In this document: in pieces, positions 1-7,600 of the stretch | Layout of the letters: each line of letters begins with the position of its first letter | Position numbering within the stretch: position 1 is the first letter of the stretch | Assembly: GCA_026770585.1 (NCBI GenBank) | Contig: MU647932.1 | Location: forward strand, 15,759-26,593 | From: Baffinella frigidus | Taxonomy: Eukaryota > Cryptophyceae > Cryptomonadales > Baffinellaceae | Direction of reading: 5' to 3' | DNA: 10,835 nucleotides | Made by a program: the position numbers and the translations under genes | Notes under the pieces: model-generated | What the model was told of the DNA's origin: nothing | What the model saw: the letters and a program-made list of their open reading frames with translations, nothing else | Databases searched by the model: none

Positions 1-26
1 AGAATCCTCGTGTAGCTGTGCCTCCA

Positions 27-105
27 GGAGGCGGATGATCTCCGTAAGCTGGTGGTCCCTGGAGGCAGATGATCTCCGTAAGCTGGCGGTCCTCGGAGGC
101 CAGAT
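27..105. repeat. 34-bp tandem repeat, about 2.3 copies
   Basis: Units 27-60 and 61-94 match at about 29 of 34 positions, sharing GATGATCTCCGTAAGCTGG, and the start of a third unit (GGAGGCCAGAT) follows at 95-105. The period is not a multiple of three, so a reading frame through it changes with each unit. Read on the minus strand, the unit nearest the edge gives a helix-like peptide (QLTEIIRLLEAQLHEDS) that runs off the window, so it may be a duplicated piece of a gene lying to the left. Confidence 0.75.
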
Positions 106-392
106 TTGGTAAAGAGGAGCGTTGTCGGAGGAGTGTTTTGTTGGAGGTTTCACCTGAATCTCCGTTCAAGGGAGACAAGGGTACACGAGATTACATTTCA
201 GGGTAAGGATTGCATCTATCTTCAGAAGTTGACAAGGTAAGTGGTAGAGCGGTTCAGTTTCGGTCAACCGTCTTTGATTCTGTTTAGAGTTGAGTAATTT
301 TGCTTGGTGTGAGAAGTTGACTGATTAGGTGTCGCCAGGTGTTAAGTCCGCACGTGAGTTGACTGATACGATTCAGTAACCGTTCTGAGGAG
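106..392. other. Non-coding leader upstream of the plus-strand gene
   Basis: No ORF of note occurs here except a short minus-strand open stretch running off the left edge (165 to 1). It becomes more AT-rich toward the TATA box and contains the TTGAC repeats described separately. If the element's LTR starts at 1543, all of this may still be LTR sequence. Confidence 0.5.
227..367 (+). promoter_or_regulatory. Upstream TTGAC repeats and CACGTG motif
   Basis: An 11-bp direct repeat AGTTGACTGAT occurs at 315-325 and 357-367. A third AGTTGAC lies at 227-233 and an inverted GTCAAC at 263-268. A palindromic CACGTG, a bHLH/bZIP-type core, is at 351-356, touching the second long repeat. All lie within 170 nt upstream of the TATA box, so they could be activator sites. 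The binding factors are unknown, and the GTTGAC core alone is short enough to recur by chance. Confidence 0.4.
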
Positions 393-400
393 TATAAAAG
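393..400 (+). promoter_or_regulatory. TATA box (TATAAAAG)
   Basis: A perfect TATAAAAG lies 58 nt before the ATG at 451, which would put the transcription start around 423-430 and leave a short leader. The surrounding 240-450 region is less GC-rich than the rest of the window, as usual for a core promoter. It has the right orientation and spacing for the plus-strand gene that follows. Confidence 0.7.
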
Positions 401-450
401 AGAATTCCAAATTCGTTCACCAAGTTCATCCACTGCCACGGTTTCCAGGC

Positions 451-1090
451 ATGGTTTCTTCGTTCAACAAGTCTAAGGGCCGGCGTTACGAGGCTTCCCA
501 CGAGGCTCACGAAATGGGCCAGGAGGAGAGCCGCTCTCTTCAGTCTGCCATGGCGGAGGAATGGGGAACTGTCCTGAAGCGGCGAGTGGTTGCGTCCCTT
601 GGGGCTGCACGTTCTGCGCGGGGCCGCTCAGTGCGAGTTGCTGAGCGTTCCGCTCGCATTCGTGTCAAGCTCGGAGTGGCGGAGTCGGTGCCGCAGTTCG
701 TCCCGGTGCCGCGGCGCTGGAAGAGGCTTTCTCGTCCGGAGGATTCGGAGGGAGGTTCGTCGGACGATGAGCTGTTGTTCCGTTCCGTTCGGCCGAGGGT
801 TGATGCTTCCCAGGAGGATTCGGACGAGGTGTCTTCCGAGGAGGATTCGGGCGAGGTGTCCGTCGGTTCGGCGTTCGACGGTGGTTCGGAGGTAAGTAAG
901 CTCAAGGAGCTGCGACAGCTCGGATTGCGGATCCGGCCCGGAGGTGGAGGAGGAGCGTGAGGCGACTTCCGAGGAGGAGTCCGATGGGGAGTTCGACAGT
1001 GAGGATAATGTTATCTACATGGGGCGGGAGTCCGTCTCGACTCTCGCCCTTCGTCAGTCTCTCATGTCCCAGTTCTATTCTCGGGCGTGA
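451..1090 (+). CDS. Small basic/acidic protein, antisense to the retrotransposon; intron or frame change near 892
   Basis: The ATG at 451 has a good context (G at -3, G at +4) and a TATA box upstream. The first 95 or so residues are basic (Arg/Lys-rich); from about residue 95 the protein is rich in Ser, Asp and Glu with CK2-type sites (SSDDE, EDSDE, SSEEDSGE). Continuous translation in this frame ends at TGA 958-960 in a Gly run, but the acidic Ser/Glu pattern clearly continues in the +1 frame (about 941-1087) to TGA 1088-1090. The change coincides with a consensus donor, G|GTAAGT, at 892. An intron from 892 to an AG at 943, 949 or 952 restores the frame and gives about 195 residues; these acceptors lack a pyrimidine tract, so a one-base indel or a frameshift is also possible. 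I recognise no family; the composition suggests a nuclear or nucleic-acid-associated protein. It is either an antisense gene of the element or LTR, or a host gene beside it. Confidence 0.6.
814..860 (+). repeat. In-frame 27-nt direct repeat coding for acidic Ser/Glu/Asp units
   Basis: A 20-nt core (814-833 and 841-860, one mismatch) repeats with a 27-nt period, giving two EDS(D/G)EV peptides. The first ten bases of the core also occur in frame at 739-748. The in-frame spacing suggests that the acidic tail grew by local duplication. Confidence 0.7.
892..943 (+). other. Candidate short intron
   Basis: The donor reads GAG|GTAAGTAAG, a perfect consensus, after codon 147 of the plus-strand gene. 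Removal up to the AG at 942-943 joins two acidic coding stretches in frame. The 52-nt length is short but within the range of compact eukaryotic genomes. The acceptor (CCCGGAG) is weak, and other AGs at 949, 952, 973 and 976 also keep the frame, so the 3' end is uncertain. Confidence 0.4.
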
Positions 1091-1299
1091 AGTATAGGTA
1101 TCTAGACTTGTGTTCAAGGTCTCGTGGTAGGATGGGTGAGTGGAATGTTTTTTGCGAGTGAAATGAAGGAGGCTGTGTATCAGAGATCGGGTCTCGGTGT
1201 TTTGTGTGTCTGCAGCTGTGCGTGCAGAGTCTTCCGAGTCGCATTTTTCGATCGATTGTCGGGTGTTATTGGCTTCCGTCGCGCTTTACATCCGTTGCC

Positions 1300-1455
1300 G
1301 CCCTCTCTAGGAGAAGGGGAGGGAGTGACTTGCGATCTTTCGTTTCGATTGTCCCTTTGGGGACAAGATTACGAGGGTCATTGTAATGATGACCCTCTCT
1401 GAGAGGTTAACCCTCTCTGAGGAGTTGCAATCCGTTGCGCCCTCTATGAGGGGCT
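1300..1455. repeat. Four copies of a CCCTCTCTGAG-like motif
   Basis: The motif appears near 1301 (CCCTCTCTAGGAG), 1393 (CCCTCTCTGAGAG), 1411 (CCCTCTCTGAGGA) and 1440 (CCCTCTATGAGGG). Each copy is itself close to an inverted repeat. A separate small hairpin (GTCCC-TTTG-GGGAC) lies near 1351-1364. These may be protein-binding sites in an LTR, or simple-sequence drift. Confidence 0.5.
1373..1397. repeat. Perfect 9-bp stem hairpin in the convergent intergenic region
   Basis: GAGGGTCAT (1373-1381) pairs perfectly with ATGACCCTC (1389-1397) around a 7-nt loop. It lies between the 3' ends of the plus-strand gene and Pol, where a shared transcription end or, if this is LTR, the R region would be expected. 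No AATAAA-type poly(A) signal is visible on either strand nearby. Confidence 0.55.
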
Positions 1456-1544
1456 TGGAGCAGTTGTCCGTCCGTTTGTCCATAGAGGACTTTGTTGGAG
1501 GATTCTTCCCCGGTGATGTTTGTAGTTTTCAGGTGAACTTTCAC

Positions 1545-1558
1545 GCCTTCCCCCCCCC
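1545..1558 (-). other. Candidate polypurine tract at the 3' LTR edge
   Basis: On the minus strand nine G residues are followed by AAGG and CG, then TGAAAG. A purine run directly before a TG is the usual primer for plus-strand DNA synthesis and marks the 5' edge of the 3' LTR. It sits about 110 nt downstream of the Pol stop, a normal place for it. The LTR would then extend from 1543 toward lower coordinates. The other LTR copy is not in the window, so this is unproven. Confidence 0.5.
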
Positions 1559-1667
1559 GGCTCGATGAGACCAGACGTGGGTGAGAAGAGCTGTAGAAGT
1601 GTAACGGAGGCGTGAAGTATCCGTTGACGATGCGAGGTCTGCCTCGCGGAGGTGAGCGACGGTCCAT

Positions 1668-4600
1668 TTATCGAGCACCGGCCTCGGGGGCAGCCCGTGA
1701 GCCCAGAGGTGCGAAGGGTACCAGAAAGCGCTGTTCTGGACGCTTCATGTCCTTGGTGCCGTTGTCCCAGGCGGAGATGGCGGAGCCGAAGAGGATGGCC
1801 ATGGGACGGGCCATCAGGGCGTTGGCAACAGCTTTGGTTAAGAAGTCTGCTGCTTGACACGCCGTGGTGACGTAGTGCAGGGCGACGGTCCCTCGAGCGA
1901 CGTGCTCGCGTGCGTTGTGAAGGTGAATGTCGAGGTGTTTCACTCGACTCTCGTGAGAGTCACTGTTGCACAGACAGATGCATGCTGCGTTGTCTTCGAA
2001 GATTGGGGTCGGGGCTGCTTGAGGCAGGTCCACGAATGCCAGGATATGGCGGAGGTACTGAGCTGTCTTGACGCAGTGCGACAGAGCCAGATACTCCGAT
2101 TCCGTGGAGGAGGAGGCGACCAGGCGCTGTTGCGAGGATTTCCAGTCAACTGCGGCGTGGTTGAGCAGAAATGCGTACCCGGTGTGAGATTTGCGGGTGG
2201 CTACGTCGTTGGCGAAGTCCGCGTCACAGAATCCGCATAACTGGTTTCTCTCAACCGTTTCTGGTGATTCCGCGGTGCGGATTGCTGGACAGACGACGGG
2301 GTCCCGATGGTATGTGATGGCCTGTGCGCGGGTTGCCACCACGTAGCGTAGAACGTGTTGGAGGGCCATGACATGCGTTGGGGTCGGAGCGGAGATGTAG
2401 CGAGACAGTTGTGACACTGCGAAGGAGAGATCCGGGCGGTTGGTGGTTGCCAGCCAGTTGATGCTCCCGACTCCTGCGCGGTACGCTTGTTGCTCGCGCA
2501 GTCCGACGACGGATTCACCGGTGATTTCACCGGGATACAGGCGTGTTTTCGGTGTCTTGAAGGGAGTCGTTTCCTTAGCATCGAGGGGGATGTTGAAACG
2601 TTCCGCCAGGAGTTCGATGTACTTCGTGTTGCCGAGGGTGAGGGTCCCTTTCTCCAGGTCATGCTCGATGGTTAGACCAAGGTGCAGAGTGGCGTCGCCT
2701 TTACTGGAGAGTTCGTAGCGTTCCTCGATTTCGGAGATGAGTTCGGTCCAGGCCTCATCTGTAGATGCCACCACTAGGGCGTCATCCACATACATGCTCA
2801 TGTAGATGGTTCCCTTGGAGGTGTGTCGTTTGAAGAGGGTCTTGTCATACGAGCATCGAACAAAGCCGAGGCCAAGGATGAACGCAGCGTAGTCATCGTA
2901 GAATGCGCGAGGACTGTGTGCGAATCCGTACAAGTTCTTCTTGAGGTGAAAAGCTTGGTCCTTGGGGTAACCCAGGTGAGGAGGTGCACAAAGCCAGATG
3001 TCCGGGAGGCCAGTTCGATCGACGGAGGTGAAGGCTGCCGCTACGTCGAAGGTTTTGACCTTCCAGGACATTGCACAGGCAATGGCCAGAAGCATCCGGA
3101 CCACTGTCCAGGGAGCGGTTGGAGCGAAGATGGGGACGTCTTTGCCCGCGGAGTAGGTGTCTCCCCGTGCGCAGTAACGAGCTTTGCGACGACAGGGTTC
3201 TCCGTTTTCATCTCGTTTCATGCGCAGGTTGGTGGTGGACTGCACGATTTTCGCGCCTGGAGGAGGCGTGGCGAGTTCGATGGTGCCGTTCGCGATCAGT
3301 GTGTTCATTTCCAGGAGGCATGCTTCCTTCCACTCTTCCCAGTCATGGCGTCGGCGGGCCTCGCGAATGTTGCTCGGAGCGTCGGACAAACCAGGTGGTA
3401 CATTCAAGAGGGTCTTCTTGGTCGCGCGATCTGCTGGTTCCTCGTGGACTTCCGGTGGTGGTTCCGGACGTGAGGTGAGATCGATTAGAGACGAAGCGGC
3501 GCAAGCCAGGATGCTGAGGGGCGCGACGTTCACCAGCGGTGCTCCGGTGGTTGACACTGAAGAGACTCGTATCGAGGCACTTCCCGGAGATGACGAGTAC
3601 GTGTACTCGTCATCTTCGGCCCAGTTGCGTGATAGTTCGTCGAGAAGCTCGCTGGAGTGGTCCTCGACCGCTTCCAGTTGTTCCTCACTCACTGTCAGGC
3701 GTGTATCGCGGTGGGTGGTTGCCGCAGGAAGGCACAGCACTGTAGGTGCGTGGATCTTCCTGGGTTCACCTTCGGAGGCCGGGTGGTGAGCGAGTTTTGA
3801 TATCCCAATCAGGCGAGTAGAGCCGTCGGTGGCCTGGGCGATAAGACGGTGGTGTACCACGGTGGAATCCAGTGCGTCTGGGTATACGGTGGCGCCCACG
3901 ATTACAGATTGTAGATTCTCCACTGTCCCGGTTGCTTGGTGAATGTCGCGGTGCTCGTAGGTCGCGTTGGAGTACGCGGCAGAGAGAGCTTGTTCCGCGC
4001 GTGTTAATTCGGCTCTCGGAACGGGAGCCGCTGTCCAGAGAGGCACGTGGAGTGCGTCTGTCATGTCACGCACGGCGTGGGCCGCTTCCGAGGACGTGAG
4101 CGTGACCAGTGGTCGTCTGCTTTCACATGCTGGTGGTTGCTCGATGGGATCGCTCCACGTCAGTGCTGCGCAGAGTGTCGCCAGCATGACTGGCGGCACC
4201 CGAGGAGAGCGTCGAGGTGAAGTGGATGTCCTTGGAGACGTAGTGGCGGACGGCCGCTTTGCTCGCTTGGCAGCCGGGGGTGTGGCGGCGGCGGCTGCCG
4301 ACGACTCGTACTTCCGGCGCAGGAGGTCCGCGCGCGGTGGTGCGGGTTCCGGAGGTTCCAGGATGTCGGGTCCGAAGTCGCTGGAGGCCGCGAGTTCAAC
4401 CAGTGGTGTTCCCAGGGGCCAGCGAGAGTTCATTGCTGCTCGCAGGGATGAGTGGGGTCCGTGGATGTGGAGGTCGCCCAAGGTGCCGGATCCCGGTCCT
4501 GCTACCCAGTCATTAAAGTCTGGGGAGGCGGAGGTTCCGAGGGTTTGGTATCCCGCCAACTTCACCGAAGCTGGGTAAGGTTTAGTTGGTCGCATCCGGT

Positions 4601-7600
4601 GGCCGCGAATTGCGTAACGCTGGGGATCCGATCCGAAGAAGGACGGAGGCAGGAGCAAGGCGATTCGGAACGTTTCGAAGAACGCAACCAGATCGGTGTC
4701 AGACAGTGAGCTCCAAGGCTGCGTGCGCTGGGCGCGAAAGCTCTGGCGCACTTCTGCGTTTCTTCTGTCGCTCGTCGACCGGTTGGTGTCTCTCTGGTCG
4801 AGGCTCTCTTGGAAGGGGAGTATCTGGCCGGATCCCGCGTGGTTCCGCGGTGTGTAGAGCGCTGCCAGGTCTTCATCATCCGCATGGGGTACGGAGATTT
4901 CGAAGGTACTTTGACTGTCCTCCTCGTGAGTCAGAGCAATGTCGGGAAAGTCGATGTGCATTCGAGTAAGCTGTCCTCTGAGTTCTTCACGCGTGAGAAG
5001 CATGGACTCGGGGAGGCCCGGGTTTTCGAAGGCTTTCAGGCGTCGGTTGACCCGTCGGTACGGAAGCCAGGTCCCGTCGACGTTGCCTTTACGGACCACG
5101 ATGACTTTGTTGAGGGCCTGGATGTAGACGTACATTCCCTTCCGGGAGCGGCCTGGAGGTGCGATTCCCAGGAATACTCCCGACATACTGTTAACATCTA
5201 GCTTTGTGTGCAGACCCAGGTCTTGCATACGTTGCTTAGTGAGATGAATAGTCGTGAACGCACCGAATATTGCGAAGGAGGAGATATCGTTGGCTGCACT
5301 TGGAAAGTAGAGTGAGAAGGGGCTTTCTCCGATGGTGTCTGCCTTGCTGGTGGCGTTGCTGCGCAGTGGGATTCGGTTGCGGATTTGAGTCCAGTAGGTC
5401 AGGGCGTGTGGCCAGAACTTGTAGGACAGGCCCGAATGTTGAAGCGTGGAGCGGAGATACTTGCACGCCATGTCCACGCTCTTTTCTGCTCGGCCATTGG
5501 CTCGAGCGTCATAGGGTTCGGACGTGCGTTGGGAGATTCCGTACTTGGTCATCAGAACTTTGATGTCCCCATCCACCAGTTCACCGGCACCGTCCGTTTG
5601 GAAATATCGGGGGCGGCGGCCGGTGTAGTTGAAGTGCCACTGGAGGTGTGTCTCCAGCTGGGGAATCAGCTTGCTTTTGGTGGGTGCGAAGAGCACGGTG
5701 CGGTAGGAGGAAAACGCGTCCACGATGACCAAGCAGTGCCTGTTGCCGTCCATGCTCGGAGCGCTCGGGAAGTTGATCATGTCCATGCACCAGAGATCAT
5801 CGATTGCCACGACAATCTCTGGGAGGTCGGAGTCGTTGCTGTCGGGAACGCGTCCGCGGGTTTCCATGCAGGTGTGGCATTTCCCCGACATGTTGCAGAA
5901 CTTCAGAGTTTTGGGAGCAAGCCCAACTGTTCTGGCGAGGATGCGTTGAAGCACCTCTTTAGGACAGTGGTCGAAGATCAGGTGCATGTAGTCTGCGGGA
6001 GGGAGCTTCCCGAGCATGCACGAGAAGATCGATGGGACCTCAGGGGACGCATCGAGTCCGGTTCTCGGTTGGAGGTTGGCTGTCGGCAGAAAGGGGAGTG
6101 ATTCGATCCACCTAACTTTCGCTGTGTGACGAGCGTTGTCCGAGCCGTTGAAGACGATGAGGGCCTCGCTGGGTTGCTCTGTGTTCAGCTGTAGAGATAC
6201 TTCTGCTGCAAGCATGTCACTCGTTGAGACTGCGTTGAGGCGCGCGGTGGCTGAGTAGTAAGCTCCCGGGATGACGGTAGGGTGGGTCACTCCATCAGCT
6301 GTGCGCAGGTGGACCGTGAGGTCTCCCTTGTGCGAAGCGAATTGGGCCGCTCCCTCCGTCGCTCCCCCCCAGACGAGGGGGCTGCTCAGTTCCACTACGT
6401 TGGTCAGATCTTGCATGGAACACACCAGAGTAATCTGGGTTCCAGTGTCGATCAAGTAGATGGAACGGAGGAGGTTGTCTGGGAGCGAAGCCGTGCACGC
6501 GAGCAGTTTGTCGTATCGTTCGATCAGAGTTCCGTTGTTGGGAGCTGAGAACGGAGGAGGTTGTTCTGAACTGCCTCCTTCGGAGTGGGCGTCGGGCCGC
6601 GGGGGTTCCGTCGGGGTGCCCGGCACGTGGTGCTTGTAGGCGTGTGGTGCCTCCGGAGATCCCGGCGTAGGAGCTGGAACGAACGGGGCAGGCTCCGTGG
6701 AGGCCGTGCATGCGGGTTCCGAGCCTGCGCCGGGCATTGAGGAAGTCGTAGCGGTGGAGCTTCCCAGGAGGGTCAGCGTGAACAGTAGGGCCATGATGTA
6801 CGCGCGACGAGGAATCCTTGGCATCCTGGACGGGATCATGTGAGTGGCGTGGTGGATGCGCAGGCACTGATGGTGGGTCAGCATTTGGAGGCCGATGAAG
6901 GTGCTGAGGGTACTGATGGCGGTGATCAGGTGGCCGAGGCCTCCGTTGTTCCAGCATGCTCGAAGAAGCCGTTCGGTGAGGGTACTGGTGTCGACGGGGT
7001 GCGCCCACATGTCGTTGTGGTGGAGGCGAGCCCTGGAGTCCTGTTCGGGCCACAGCGGACTGCAGTACTGTTGCTGAGATGAGTGCTTTTCAGCCGTTGG
7101 TCCCCCAGATTTCTCAGGGGGTGACGGTGGTGTGGAGGACTTGTCCAGTAGCGGTGGTCGGGAGGACGGACCGTTGTAGGACACCCAGACGGTTCCGAGT
7201 ATCGCGAGGCCCATGGCTGTCATGATGGAGATGGTGGTCAGGAGACGCATCAACCGATATAGTGCAGTCATTTTGTTGCGACGGGGTAGGAGGAACGGCG
7301 ACAGGGTGAATGCGCTGGCTGTCATCGCGATGAGGAGCAGGATGGATGCGTTGATGGTGTTATCCGCGGTCGTGCTTGTCGCCTGGTGAGCGTGGAACGC
7401 CCACGCAGGCAAGAAGATTGTCGCGAATTGGCGTCCGATTCGTGCGAGCTTCTGGATGGTGAGCATGGCCATGCTGGTCATGATCAGTGACCAGACGCTG
7501 ACGAAGCAGTTTTCAAATACTGCGTCGTGTGATGCGAAGTCCTCGTTGATGGCGAGGGCGGACGGGATGCTGGTGGCGATGATGAGGGAGGCGAGCAGAG

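Larger units (their letters stand above)
1091..1667. other. Intergenic or putative 3' LTR sequence without a convincing gene
   Basis: Only short ORFs occur here, with no coding-like composition or recognisable motif. The stretch holds the CCCTCTCTGAG-like repeats, two hairpins and the candidate polypurine tract. It separates the convergent 3' ends of the plus-strand gene (1090) and Pol (1668). Confidence 0.55.

Noticed and set aside
540-905. Minus-strand Ser/Glu/Thr-rich ORF opposite the plus-strand acidic gene
   Set aside because: It is the mirror of the GAG/TCC-rich codons on the plus strand. The plus strand has the TATA box, good start context and in-frame repeats; the minus frame has none.
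149-1537. 10-bp inverted repeat TTCACCTGAA (149-158) and TTCAGGTGAA (1528-1537) as LTR subterminal repeats
   Set aside because: About one exact 10-bp inverted match is expected by chance in a 1.5-kb region, and the left copy is not next to a recognisable CA/TG terminus.
1444-1860. Minus-strand 138-codon ORF overlapping the end of Pol, considered as an extra 3' accessory gene
   Set aside because: Its first half is an out-of-frame reading of the RNase H end, and the rest runs through the polypurine tract with no family features.
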